A DNA stretch of 64,000 nt from Piromyces finnis (GCA_002104945.1 MCFH01000059.1:248001-312000), one strand, 5' to 3'. Shown: positions 23,382 to 35,767, counted from the first letter of the stretch. Notes: generated from the letters alone by a model not told the origin. Numbers and translations are program-made.

Positions 23382-24170
23382 TGTAAAAGTATAAAATTTA
23401 AAACAGATTTCATACTTAAAACAAAACAATTTTTATTAACACAAAAATAAAAAAATAAAACATTAAATTTTTATTTTAAAAATCATTTTATTTAAAACTC
23501 TTAAAAAGATTATTAACTATATAATAGTTAATAATTAAAAAATTGAAAATAACAATTACATCGATTTAATAAACAAAAATTACATGTATTTATATTTTTT
23601 CATAATTATATTCTAATATATTATTCTATTTAAATAAACATATATTTAATATAAAATAAACAAAACTAATTTAATTAAATAATAAAATAACAGAACTAAA
23701 CTAAACTAATTCATTATACTTTTAATTCAATTTGAGTAAACTCAAAATTGAATAAAGCCCATGTATTTTCTATAAATTAATTTAATATTATCAACACTAT
23801 TCTTAATATATTTCCTATTGAAATATAAATAAATCTATTTTTAAAACTAAGTTAAAATTATTAAACTATTCTAAATTTAAATAAAAAAGTATAATCTATT
23901 CTAAAATTAAATAAAAAGTATTTAAAAAAATATCTTAATTATTTAAAATATTTGAAATATTTAAATTTAATTAAAATTCTTTTATTCCTTAAACTTAAAT
24001 ATTTATCTTAATTTAAATTTAACGGAATTATTATAAAATAATTTATTATTAAATTATTCCATAAAATTTATTCAAAAATTTTATAATCAGTTTTACTAAA
24101 TATTAATTTATTATTTAATAATTAATAATTAATTATTAAATAATCTAAAGATATATATTATATCTTTACA
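23382..24170 (-). mobile_element. Solo LTR J (A family)
   Basis: 789 bp, TGTAAAAGTATAAAATTT ... ATATCTTTACA, flanked by GATTT (23377-23381 and 24171-24175). In minus orientation it resembles the 726-bp LTR of element A. Confidence 0.9.
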
Positions 24171-25497
24171 GATTTTATCAATTTTTACGGTTTTATTGTA
24201 GAAAATTTCATTTGGTATTAAATTTGAAATTCCCTTTCTTGGTGTAATGTTATACAGGTGATTTGTATAAATTACAGCATATGACCAGAAATCTAAGCTA
24301 AGTTAAGCCCAAAAAATTAAGGTCTTCGCAGAGTTGATAATGGTTTGGTTGAATCTCTCGGCAATACCATTATTCTCAGGATTATACGGTGGGGAAAATA
24401 TTTTCTTGATACCGACTTTTCTACAATATTTCTTTATTCTTTTATTGTTAAATTCATGTCCGTTATCACTTTTGAAAAATTTAATATTATTTTCAAAATG
24501 ATTATTTATGAATTTTAAAAAATTTAAAATTGTGTTAGTTGCTTCGGCCTTCTCTTTGAGTAAGCAAACCCAGGATTTTCTACTAAATTCATCAATAAAT
24601 GTGATGATATATTTCATATTATCTATTGATGTGAGTTTTATAGGTCCGATGATGTCAGAATGGATAGTTTCCAGGATATTAGATGCTTTTGGAGTAACTT
24701 TATTATGGGATTTTGCCTTCAATTTTGATATCTTGCAATCTAGGCATTGGTCATTTTCCTTCGTTCTGAGTTCCAAATATTTGTTTAAATCTTCCTGGTA
24801 GTAGTGACCTAGACGACAGTGCCATAAGTCTTGGTTAAAAGTTTCAGTGGAGCAAAATTGTTGATTAAGATTATTGAATTTTATCCTAATAACATTATTG
24901 CTGTCAGGTTCGTGTTTACTAATAACTTTGTCTGTATGGTCAGACAAAATTAAGAGAACCTTACCATTTTGATTCTTTAACTGAGTATTAATACCGGCTA
25001 TCGTTAGTTTTATTCCACTGATAAGATTTTTATTAACTTCATTTGAGAAAAGTACTCTTTCTAAGACTATCTCAGTTCCGTTTATTGCTCCGCGGTAAGT
25101 ATCATGGCCCTCAAAAGTACAAGAAGAGCCATTTGCACAGCTCATAGTAATTTTTTCAGTAATAAAGTTTTCTAAGATCCCTTTGTTGTTCGTTATATGT
25201 TCACTTGCTCCAGTATCACAAGTCCATACTGATGTTGTGTAACCTTCATTTTGGTCATGTGATTTCAGAAAATTACATGAACATATTTCTTCTGTATTTT
25301 CTAATGGAAAAACGTTTTCAAGGGTTAAATCATCAAGTATATTTATCACGTAGTTGACATCTGGTTGGTCAGTGTTTATGTTTGTGTAACATTTATTATT
25401 GTTACTATTACTATTGTTACTATTATTACTACTATTGTTACTATTACTATTAATATTATTGCTGTCTCTATTATTATTAACAAGTTTATTAAGCTAT
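24171..25497 (-). pseudogene. Copia K protease, pre-integrase and integrase
   Basis: Protease DTGASEHITNNK, pre-integrase zinc motif (CRLGHYYQED ... CLDCKISK) and integrase acidic residues in HSDIIG, FKSDNGHEFN and NPENNGIAERFN. A TAA at 24303-24305 (just after FWA) breaks the frame, which otherwise continues to about 24171. The frame stays open upstream past the codon at 25349 (a GTG) into an Asn/Ser-rich tract to about 25497, then homology to copia stops. Gag is absent. Confidence 0.92.
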
Positions 25498-25943
25498 GAT
25501 ATTATAAAAACTAAAAACTATAGTTAAATAGTTAATATATACATAATATTATGTAAATAAATGCTTCTATGTACAATTAATATTATTTATATTAATAACA
25601 TTATTTTATGTAAACCACAGATTTAATATTAAATTTCATCTATTTTATTTTCATTTGATAATAGCCTCTTTTACTTATTAATAATTAGTAAATATTTATT
25701 CGCTTATTCAAACATTTATTAATTTTATTTGTTTATAAGTTTAAAAACAATAAAGTATTCTTCATTTATAAAAAAGCTTTATATATTAATACATATTATC
25801 AAATAAAAAATCTTTCTAAATAAATAAATAGAATAAAGTAACTATTATAAAAAGAATAATATGATTATATTAATGGGCGATTATAAATTATTAATAATTA
25901 ATTTTATCATCTGAATTCTCTATAATAATAAGTAATTGTCGAT
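25498..25943. other. Region between copia K and SPB4
   Basis: AT-rich, no ORF of note. It contains the truncated end of K and the presumed 3' untranslated and polyadenylation region of SPB4 (minus strand). Confidence 0.45.
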
Positions 25944-28884
25944 TTAGTTCCTTCTTTTTTTTAACAATTTTGCTTCTTCTCTTAATTCATCCCATTCATC
26001 TTCCATTTCTTTTTTTCTTTTTTCGGCTTCTTTTTTCATTTCTTCTTCTTTTTTAATAGCTAAAACCATATTACGAGTTTTCGCATCTCTCTTTCTTTCA
26101 CGTTTTTCTCTTCTTTCTAATCTTCTTTCCTTTAATTGTTTTTTTTGTGACCATGCTTCATTTTTACCACTTTTCTTTCCTTTTTTTGATTTATTATTTA
26201 ATTTTCCTTCTTTTTCTTTTTGTAATCTAGCTTGTCTTTGTTTTTCTCTATTTTTATCTTTATATTTTATTGTTTCAGGCTATAAATTTTAAGTTACATT
26301 AAATATATATATGCATATTCTATCGGTTATTATTACTTATATATTATTACTTTTATATTATTATACATTTATATATTTAAAAATGCTTAAATTATTAATT
26401 TATATACTAACATCGATATTAAGCCCTTTATATTCAATTTTTTTATTCTTTAATTCAGGCATTCTTGGAAGCTTTAAAAATAATTGTTAAAAAATAAAAG
26501 TTACCATTAAATGATAAATATATACTAATTTATATTTTTTAATGATATTTACTCTTAATAAACCATATGCTTCTGCTACTAATGCAATATCAACATTTTT
26601 AAATCTAAAAATAAAAGAAACTTGATGTTCGTTATATGCTCTAACCCAACTTACAAAAGCTTTTACACTCTATTCATGAAAATAAAATAAATTAAATAAT
26701 AGGTTAAATATTTTGACATATATAATATAATTTATAATATATAAATATTGTTACCTTTTCATATAATTCTCTATCCTTGGAATTTTTATCAAGTAATTGT
26801 TCATTAATTAGCTTTGAATTTATTATTGAGGTTTTTTCATTTTCTGTGCTTTCAAAATCTTCATCTTCATACTTTTTAATTTCTTTCATAGGTATTTTTC
26901 TTATTTTTAAAAAATCTTTAAAATAAACAAACAAAAATATAATTGAAGAAATAAATAAATAAAAAAAAGCATTATATTATATTATATTATATAAGATACT
27001 TATTTAAAATGTTTACCAACATAAGTGTCTTCTTTTGGTGTTAAAAATACAACAGCTTTTCCTTTTTTACCTAACCTTGCTGTTCTACCACAACGATGTG
27101 CAAAACATTTTGGATCTTGAGGAGGATCTATTTGAATAACCCAATCAACATCAGGAATATCTAAACCACGAGCTGCCACATCAGTACATAACAAAATTGA
27201 TGAACCAATAGCACTTATAAAATTTTTATAAACATCTAATAACATCAAGTATTAAATAAAAAATAAATATAACGAAAGGTATATAAAGCTTTATTGCTAC
27301 ATATTCATTTAATAATTAATATTTACTTTCTCGCCTTTTTGGATCCATTTTACCATGAAGTGAAAATAATGAATAATTTTCAAATAATGGTAATGAATTT
27401 AATGCTTTGAAATAATAATCAACACATGAACAGGTAGCAAAATAAACAATAAATTTTTTATCTGGTTCATTTTTAAGGATATGACAAAATTGTGCTATTT
27501 TTTCATTATTTTTACATATCAAATAGCATATATCCAAACTTTTCCATAAAATTTTTAATTTAATTAAATATATACATTAATATTCAAAAATATATACATT
27601 AATATTCAAATATATGCATTAATATCCACCTTTGTGGAGTTCTTTGAATATCCTTTGTAGAGATATCTTCAACCTTTACCATAATTCTAACAGGATTCCT
27701 TAAACCAGCTTTTATTAAATCAGTCAAGGCATCAGACATTGTTGCTGAAAAAAGACCAGTTCTACGTTGTTTCGGAAGATTTAAAAAAATATTTCTAAGA
27801 GATTTTTCAAATCCCATATCAAGTAATCTTATGTGTAATATTTAAAAAAATATTTCAATTAAAAAATTAAAATAAAACAATTAAAAAAATTAAAATTCAT
27901 TATTACTATTATGATTATTATTCACTATTTATTATTGAAAATTATATATGCATATATATATTCATCTATACCTATCAGCTTCATCTAAAATTAAAACTTC
28001 TAAATCATTAGTATTAAATATTACATGTCTTTTAAGTAAATCTTCTAAACGACCCGGAGTACCAATAATAATATTACCACCAAATTTTTGAAATTTTTGT
28101 ATATCTTCTTGAACAGAATTACCACCAATGAATAATTGTGTAGTAATTACAAATTTATTATTAATTTTATTTTGGTCATCTAATTCCAATCCTTCTATTT
28201 CTTCAACTTTTTCGGTAGTTTCATCCATACAGCCCATAGCTTCTAATAAATGAGTACATACATCATAAATTTGTTTTGCTAATTCACTGATAAATCAATG
28301 AATTTTTATAATTTAAATTAATAGATTTAATAGATTGAATTAGCAATTTTTATTTTCATGTTCTATTAGTTTATGTCAAAATATTTTATACCGAGTTGGA
28401 CTAATAATTATTGCTTCTATTTTTTTTTTGCTTAATTTAATTTCACTCTTCTTTATCATTTCAATTATTGGAATTAAAAAAGCTAAAGTTTTCCCAGAAC
28501 CAGTAACAGCCTTTAAATAAATTAAATATTTAATATTAACACTTAATATTTAATGTTTTATTTAAATTAATCTTTACATTATAAAATTTACTTCAACAAT
28601 AACATCCTTACTATTAAGAAATAAAGGAATGGTAGACGCTTGAACAGGAGTCATTTGAGTATAACCCAATAATGATAATGCTTGTAATCTTTAATTTTAT
28701 GTTTGCATTTGAATATTTATTAAGTTATATTTTATTATTCCATTAATAAAAAAAAAGTTATAATCATTTTAATTAAGCAATTAGCATAAAAATGAAAATA
28801 TTAAAATAAAGGAAATATTTACGTATCATCCATTAATTTTGGATTCAATGAATCCCAAGTCCCTGCATTGGCAATTGATTCCAT
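25944..28884 (-). CDS. SPB4: SPB4/DDX55 DEAD-box ATP-dependent rRNA helicase (11 exons)
   Basis: Nucleolar helicase needed for 60S ribosomal subunit maturation. Exons by GT-AG signals with continuous phase: 28823-28884, 28592-28688, 28392-28510, 27972-28286, 27630-27827, 27327-27538, 27017-27235, 26755-26915, 26553-26669, 26412-26471, 25944-26279; 1896 nt, 631 aa, near the usual ~600. Motifs in order: Q motif MTPVQAS, motif I AVTGSGKT, Ia PTREL, Ib [14 protein letters not shown] ([14 protein letters not shown]), SAT (FSATMSD), [15 protein letters not shown] and [13 protein letters not shown]. Assignment to SPB4/DDX55 rests on [34 protein letters not shown] and a C-terminal lysine-rich coiled tail ([15 protein letters not shown]) ending KLLKKRRN. 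Two donors are weaker (GTGGAT after 27630, GTTAGT after 26412) but are required by phase. No disabling change seen. Confidence 0.95.
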
Positions 28885-28988
28885 ATTATTTTTACAATTA
28901 TTTTTAAAATTTGAATAATTTTTTTTTTTTTAAACTAAAGGAATAAAAAAAATAAATTTTAATTCTTATTTTATTTTATTGGCCAAAA

Positions 28989-29025
28989 TTAAAAATTTCA
29001 AAAAAAAAATTTTTTTTGAAATTTT
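28989..29025. repeat. AT palindrome upstream of SPB4
   Basis: AAAAATTTC, then an A-run, a T-run and GAAATTTTT form a near-perfect inverted repeat able to extrude a hairpin, about 105 bp upstream of the SPB4 start codon. No function can be assigned. Confidence 0.7.
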
Positions 29026-29280
29026 TAACCAGAACATCTATTAAGATTAGGATAAATATCAATAATTATTGTTATAATTATGAAAATATCTTATATAAAA
29101 TATAAATTATAAACCTTAATTATTATAAATTGGTAAATTTATAATAATTACATAAAATCCATAAATTTATTCATTACTGTCAGAATATGTGAAACGTTAT
29201 GACACATACATTAAAATGTATTAAAACGTATTTGTATGTATTATATTTGATTATATATTTAAGCCATAATGTAAATGTAT

Positions 29281-29366
29281 AAATACATGTAATTTGAATA
29301 GAATGTAACGATAATAGTTCTTTATTATGAAAATATATTAATAAAGTTGTTATAATTATAAAACCT
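29281..29366 (+). repeat. Direct repeat, left copy flanking the NlpC/P60 gene
   Basis: Shares with 32346-32430 the words TACATGTAATTTGAATAG, TAGTTCTTTAT and AAAATATATTAATAAAGTTG, with scattered differences. Together the pair brackets about 3 kb containing the hydrolase gene. Confidence 0.7.
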
Positions 29367-29960
29367 AAATTAACCAACACCTAATAGATTAAGAATCTCA
29401 ATGACTCTCATTGACTCTCAGATGATTCTCTGAAAGATGAATCAAACCGCCGGACACGACATTATGTCATAGGAGAAAACTATTGGAAATTCTAATCCCT
29501 ACAATATAAGTTTATGAAATTTAGAGATTTAGTTTTGAGATTTCAAGATTTCAAAGTTTTAAGTCACAAAATTGCCTAATTAATTATTATGACTATATAG
29601 CGAAAGAAAACCCCACCCAAGAAACATGGAATATTGATAATATTATATTTTAGATATGAAATAATTTAGATTTAGATCTTAAATTTAAAAATAAACAAAT
29701 TTATAATTATATTTAAATTTGAAATTTAAACCTTTTAAATATAAACTTAAAATTTTAAAATCTAGAAAATAAACAAATTTCAAGATATTTTAAATACTTT
29801 AGCATTTTATATTAAAGATATTAAAATTCCAATTTTAATTATTTTATTCACAACAAAAATTATAAATTATCTAGTGAACTCCAAATTTATTTTATATAAT
29901 TGTTTACAATTGAGTTTTTAAATTTCATCAAATATATTAATATTATAAATACTCCAAAGA

Positions 29961-31287
29961 ATGAGATTAAGAAGCAAAGTAATATATTTTATAAATATTT
30001 TTTTTGACAATTTTAATTCTACCATTGGTAATTGCTGAAAATCAAAAATGTCATGTAAATAATGTCGGAACAGGTGTTTGCGTTAGAAAGGTTCAATGTA
30101 TATTAAAAAATGAACAAACTGGCAATGCTAAAGCATATCCAGGTTTTTGTAAAAATGACAGGGAAAATATTCAATGCTATATAAAAACTATCAATAGACT
30201 TACAGATGGAACAGATCTTCCAAGTACTGGAAAATGTAAAAATATAGATGACTGTTCAGAAGAATCTTACATAAGATATGAGAACCAATGCCCGGGAACT
30301 AGTGCTGTTCAACTATGCGCTCCAAAGTCAAATAAAAATCAATGTAAAAACAGAAATGGATTCATTGGTATTTGTATTGAGAAGAATACTTGTATTACAA
30401 GAGGAGGTCATTACGAAGATAACAATTGTCCAAATGATGGAAAATCCATAAAATGTTGTGATTCTATTCCTTGTAAAAAGGATAATGTTGAAGAACAATG
30501 TATGTTCAAACATAATTCCATAGATAATAAATACAGTGAATTTAAAGATTTATGTCCAGGAGAAAGTGATTTTCTATGTTATATCGAAAAACCAAAGGTT
30601 ATTTATTTGAAGGCTAAGGAAAATATAGGCTCAAATGTATGATTTCGATTTAAAAAAAGACAAGCAGAATTGAATGATAAGGTATTTTTTAATGTTGGGG
30701 AATATAAATGTAATCTTTTTGTTTACGAAATTCTTTTAGCTTCCGGCATTGATATTAGAACGTCAAATAAATTAAAAAAATCTAAACATCCCTTCTTAGC
30801 TGCAAAAAGTCAACTTGATAGACCACCATGTACTACAGATTGGTTCGATAATATGGTTAAATATTTTGAACCTATTATTGATATAACTAAAGCCAAAATT
30901 GGTGACATTATTATTAATGGTGAGCATATCGGTATTGTTTCTGGACCTAGGACAACAATTAGTGCGAGTGCAATGGAATCCAAAATAGTAAATAACGAAT
31001 GGGGTTATAGAGGAGACGAAGGAACAATTAAAGTATTCAAATATGACCCTACGTATCTTCCTATTACACGAATCTCCAACGTCCAAGAAATAATCTCTGA
31101 GGTTGATACCAGTTCATTTTATGATGATGTAGATGATATTATACATTTATGTAAGGATTACCCAGAAGAATGTGAAGAAGAAACAATTTCTGATAATAAC
31201 CTAAAAACCAGCGGAATCTCTAACATCAAATACTTCTCCTTCTTTAGTACTTTTATAATGTTCACATTCATTTTGTTTTTGACTTGA
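29961..31287 (+). pseudogene. Secreted Cys-rich NlpC/P60-type hydrolase, probably GPI-anchored, with two lesions
   Basis: NlpC/P60 enzymes cleave peptide bonds in bacterial peptidoglycan. An ATG at 29961 opens a signal peptide (basic RLRSK, then hydrophobic ILILPLVIA), but the T8 run at 29998-30005 puts it one base out of frame with the rest. The mature part has repeated Cys-rich units (e.g. GICIEKNTC ... CPNDGKSIKCC). An in-frame TGA at 30640-30642 follows, then the hydrolase domain: catalytic Cys in KCNLFVYEIL, His in GEHIGIVSG, and a later NNEWGYR. The C-terminus is a hydrophobic tail (STFIMFTFILFLT) suited to a GPI anchor signal. Frame is the same on both sides of the TGA. Bacterial-type domain in a fungal-type secreted protein suggests old transfer. 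It could be a pseudogene, or the two lesions could be sequence errors. Confidence 0.75.
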
Positions 31288-32763
31288 CAAACACATACTA
31301 TATTTTAGATTTTCCAAATTAACTTGATATTGATCTACTCATTATGTCAATTTACATACAATATCATTAAATATCCATATATTCAATTATGAAATATTTA
31401 TTCATAAATGTCAATGTGTAATTGCACAATTCTACCGATATCCCATTTTATATTTAACCCTAACCCATCAATAACAATGTAGCACCTTCATAGTAAGGGC
31501 TCCTTAGATTTAGATGACATTGATTCATCATATATATTTATTACCAACATTCAAGAATGCTGTGACGCCGTTTTAAATTTTAATTTACGGTGATTTTAGA
31601 AACCTCATATATAAATCGCCACTTTCAACGTAGTGAGTGATCGCCGACCAATTAGCTGACATTCTAATTAACCGAGCCAACTTCGATATAATTTAGAAGA
31701 GCTTTATTCTCTTCAACTATCGATATTTTAAATGTCATTATCTTACCATATTAACTTGTTATAATTTTACTGGTATATCTACTTATTTTAATTTGAAGTA
31801 AAGAAATAAATATTTGAGGAATATTTTATTTATTTGTTTGATCTTTTATGATAATCACAACATTAAAGTATATTATTTCACGATATTTTAAAGGATAGGC
31901 AATTGAGAAAAATGAATGAAAACATTAGAATATGTTATTTATTATTTATATAGGTATTAATACTTATTGTATATGTTATGGAAATTTATTCATTATTATG
32001 AAAATTTGATGCAACAATGAATGAAATTTTATGATATTTAAATTTCTCATTTTCAAATCTAAATATTTATTACTAAACATCTAGATTTGAGGGGGAAGTA
32101 GTGAACATATAAAATTTAAAATTCAAGAAAATAATATTTGTTTCTAGTTAAACATTGGAAGAAATTAAAACATTATATAGAAACTAAGGCTTAACATATG
32201 GAAGAATGATTTTAAAATTAAAATTAGAATATATATGAAAGATTTAATACATAAATAAAACAAAATTTAAAAGGCAAATTAAATATTTTTAAATTCTATA
32301 AGAATAATTAATCAATACAAAGAAAAACACCTAAAAGAAAATGTTAGATACATGTAATTTGAATAGAATGTAATGATAGTAGTTCTTTATCATAAAAATA
32401 TATTAATAAAGTTGACATAATTATAAACAATAGTTATTTTCAATAATTAGTAATAAGTTTAGTTTTAGTATTATAAAATATATTATGAATATAATCATGT
32501 ATTGAAAAGTTATTTTATTATTAAATGTAAAATTACAAATAGTATAAATAGTTTAGAATAGTTTATGAAATTAAAAGTCTTTGTATAGATTATTAACAAT
32601 AATTAATACTTAATGAGTATTGCTATTAAATAATCTTATTATTATATTCTTTATTAATATATTATTTAAATAAAATAAAAGGAAATTATTTTAATCACAA
32701 TAATTATTCGTTTATAAAACAATTAAAATTATTTTAATAAAACTTTTTTACTAACCTAGTTAT
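31288..32763. other. Region downstream of the NlpC/P60 gene
   Basis: No ORF. It holds a patch with mixed composition near 31560-31720, a polypurine run GAGGGGGAAG at 32088-32098, and the right copy of the 85-bp direct repeat (32346-32430). The polypurine run resembles the tract that precedes copia 3' LTRs in this window (19458 and 33854). Confidence 0.45.
32346..32430 (+). repeat. Direct repeat, right copy flanking the NlpC/P60 gene
   Basis: Partner of 29281-29366 in the same orientation. It lies about 250 bp downstream of a copia-like polypurine tract, which would fit the end of a 3' LTR, but the upstream halves of the two copies do not match. Confidence 0.65.
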
Positions 32764-33475
32764 TGCAAAATAATAATTTTAAAACTGATTATTATTTTTA
32801 CAATAAAATACAAAAAATATAAAAAAGTTAAACACTAAAATTAATAAATAAAAGTTTCAATTAATATTTCTTTTTAAAGGTTATTAATTATATAATAGTC
32901 AATAACAACTACGTTTATTTAAAATTTGGAAAAAATACATGTATTTATGTGTTTTTTCATTTACATTCATTATATATATTTTTCATTCAATTATACATAT
33001 ATTTAATATAAAATAAACAAAACTAATTAATACAAATTTAAATAAATAAAATAATAAAAACTAGACTAAAACAAATTAAATACACTTTTGATTCAATTTT
33101 AGTAAACTGCAAATTAAATACAGTCCATGTATTATTTATATATTATTTTAATATTAATAATACTATTTATAATATAGTTCTTATTAAAAAAAAATTATTT
33201 TAAAACTACGCTAAAGTTATTAAACTAATTTTAATTAAATAAAAACTTTTTTAAGATTTAATTTGAATATTTAAAATATTTAAATTTAATTATCCATTAA
33301 TTTAAATATTTATCCAAATTTCATTTCTTAACCTTGATATTTTAAAATTAATTATTATTTAATTATTCCATAAAATTTATTGAATAAATTTTATAAATAA
33401 TTTCCATTGAAATATCAAGATTTTTATTTAACAATTATTAATTAATTATTAAATATTTAAAGATATATCTTTACA
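32764..33475 (-). mobile_element. Solo LTR P (A family)
   Basis: 712 bp, TGCAAAATAAT ... ATATCTTTACA, flanked by GTTAT (32759-32763 and 33476-33480). Sequence follows the A-family LTR in minus orientation, diverged. Confidence 0.87.
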
Positions 33476-33552
33476 GTTATCTTTTAATCTTTTATTTAAT
33501 TATTAAATCATAAGTTTAGTAAAACTTTTACATTAATTATTTAATATTATTT

Positions 33553-33853
33553 TGTGATAAATTTTATTATTAAAGTTTATTTATATGTAAATATAAATAG
33601 GTAATTACATTGAATAAATTTATGGAAATATAAAACCTTTTATACTACAACGTGGCATAGTATTTTATACAAGGTTAATCATATGAATAATTTATAACTA
33701 GTCCATAAAAATAATATACTTAATCACATAAAATACATAACATTGAGGTTAATTATATTAATACTAAGATTATATTTATAATATATCAATTATCAAATAA
33801 ATATTAAATTTTAATTAATAAATAATATATAAAATTCTTTTTATATTCTAACA
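33553..33853 (-). repeat. Copia L 3' LTR (copia-1 family)
   Basis: 301 bp, TGTGATAAA ... ATTCTAACA on the plus strand; preceded in element sense by the polypurine tract TTTGAGGGGGAG (33854-33865). Confidence 0.92.
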
Positions 33854-34850
33854 CTCCCCCTCAAATCAGTTTTTCTTTAATTATTAAAAACTTGATTTGT
33901 AAAATTTTTCATTTTAATTCCATCTACATCTTTTGTTAAAATATCTGCTAGCATTTTGTCTGTTCTTATATACTCCAGTTTTATCTTATTTTTTTTATAT
34001 TGTCTTTATTAAAATGATATTTTATACTTATGTGTTTTAACTTGGTATTTAGTTCTCCATTTTCGATTGTTGTTTTGCTAGCTAAATTGTCTGTAAAAAT
34101 TGTAATCGGTTTTTCTATTTTAAACAATTCATAAATTATATTTCTAATCCATAATATTTTCTTTGAACATTCTGTTAAACTTATGTACTCTGCTTCTGCA
34201 GTTGATGTTGTTACTGTAGTTTGTTTCTTGGATTGCCAGCTAATTGGATCTTGTTCCGTAAGAATTATGCTTCCTGATGTTGATTTTCTATCTTTTTCAT
34301 CTCCTCCAAAATCGGAGTCAGAATATCCTTGTATCTTACCTTTTCCATTATAAATAATTTTATAGCTTTTTGTTTTATTTAAATATTTAAAAATGTTCAT
34401 TACTTTTTTCCAGTCACTAACCGTAGGATTTTCTGAATTTCTAGCTGCTTTTCCTACTGAAAAAGATATATCAGGTCTTGTGCATTTTGCTATATAAATT
34501 AATGAGCCGATTGCACTTTTGTAAGTCGTTCTATCAAATGGTGTTTTATTTTCGTTTATAGTATTTTTACCAGTGCATGGAGTGTTGGCTTTTCTAGTAT
34601 TTGTAATGTTAAACTTTTGTAGCATATTATTTATAAATTGTTCTTGTGAAATAGAATATTTTTTATTATGTTCTTCAACTTTTATTCCTAATATATAGTT
34701 TATTGGTTCATATTTTGAAATTTTAAACTTATTTTTAATTCTATTTATAATCCATTTAATTTCAAATTTAATCCTGAAATAATTAAATCGTCTACGTAGA
34801 GTCCGATAATACATGTAATATTCTCCCCCTTTCTTTTCATAAAAATACAA
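33854..34850 (-). pseudogene. Copia L RT end and RNase H
   Basis: Connection domain and RNase H: YILGIKVEEHNKKYSIS, CTRPDISFSVGKAARN, SDFGGDEKDRKSTSG, STAEAEYISL, HISIKYHFNKDN. Open from 34850 to 33981; a frameshift near 33990 separates it from a C-terminal tail that can be read down to about 33880. Its first ~25 residues overlap the upstream RT frame out of phase, so a frameshift lies near 34765. Confidence 0.9.
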
Positions 34851-35767
34851 GATTCCGAATTCAATTGGATGAATTTGTTATTTTTAAGGAAAAAAGTAAA
34901 AGTAATGTTCCATTGGCGGCCAGATTGTTTTAAGCCATACAAGGCTTTATTAAGTTTCCAGTAACTATTCCCATGGTATGGATCACGAGGAGGAATAACA
35001 GTATAAATGTCATAATCTAGGGGAGCATTAAGATATGCTGCCTTAATATCGTGTTTAATTGTAAAAACCCATTTAGTTGTAATAGGAGTTTTTCCAGGTG
35101 GTAGTTTTTTGACTAAAGTCGTAATCTTATTTGAATGTAAATTATTAAGTTCATTTTGAATAGCATCTATCCATTTATCCTTGTCTTTACAGTTAATTGC
35201 TTGTTTATATGAAAATGGTGTATCAGTAATAATATTGCATATAACGTAGTTATTAATATCATTATTTGCATTTTTACCAAGATCTATTCTTTTAGAATGA
35301 TTAGATAAATGATCACTGTTGTATCTTTTAAGTGGTAAATTGTTGACATTGTATAAATTATTTTTAATCTTTTTATTAAAAATTGTATTATCGTCTGGAT
35401 TAAAATGTTTTCTTTTAGTAGAAAGGATAATATCATTATTACATTTTGAATCAATTCTTTTAGAGTATTTTAAGTTTTCACCAAAAGAACATTTTCTTTT
35501 TGAGCCTGATTTAAATTTATATTTATCTAATTGAGAGTGGTGTTTTTTATTATTTGTATTATCACTATTATTATCATTTGTAATATTTAAATTATTATAA
35601 TTAGTAGATTCTAAATTTAAATTAATCGATTCTTCATTAATATGTGTATATTCATTTTCATTGTTAATATTAGTTGTATTTATATGTGTTTCTAAATTGT
35701 TATTTTTAGTTGTTAAATCATTATTATATAAATGTACTTTCTTGTGTTCATTATTATTATTATTCAT
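34745..35767 (-). pseudogene. Copia L linker and reverse transcriptase with internal deletion
   Basis: Asn-rich linker, then the RT start (TKWVFTIKHD) joined directly to IKAAYLNAPLD, KALYGLKQSGRQWN and catalytic YVDDLI. Compared with copia K, about 55 residues between TIK and DIKAAYLN (including KARLVARDF) are missing without breaking the frame, which removes much of the RT fingers. The copy should be enzymatically dead. The frame is lost after YVDDLIISG. Confidence 0.9.

Larger units (their letters stand above)
19250..25497 (-). mobile_element. Decayed copia element K, 5' truncated and broken by two LTR insertions
   Basis: Minus-strand Ty1/copia with a 3' LTR at 19250-19457, RNase H and RT (19670-21090), a linker (21106-21614), post-integrase (23163-23381) and integrase, pre-integrase and protease (24171-25497). 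Gag and the 5' LTR are missing: homology ends at an Asn/Ser-rich stretch near 25497. LTR stack I/H2/G sits at 21615-23162 and LTR J at 23382-24170; both have clean duplications, and removing them restores contiguous frame. Confidence 0.9.
28885..29960. other. Intergenic region between SPB4 and the NlpC/P60 gene
   Basis: Presumed promoters of both divergent genes. A long AT palindrome (28989-29025) lies upstream of SPB4. A ~85-bp sequence at 29281-29366 recurs downstream of the NlpC gene at 32346-32430. A locally less AT-rich patch lies at about 29395-29500. No convincing ORF. Confidence 0.5.

Noticed and set aside
25944-28884. DBP10/DDX54 or another DEAD-box helicase
   Set aside because: The text DPPQDP, PKEDTYV and [12 protein letters not shown] is typical of SPB4/DDX55 and not of DDX54.
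25944-28884. SPB4 as a pseudogene because it appears only as scattered short frames
   Set aside because: All breaks coincide with GT-AG introns in consistent phase and the assembled protein has every helicase motif.
29180-29380. 66-codon minus-strand frame beside the NlpC gene
   Set aside because: Overlaps the 85-bp direct repeat and shows no domain.
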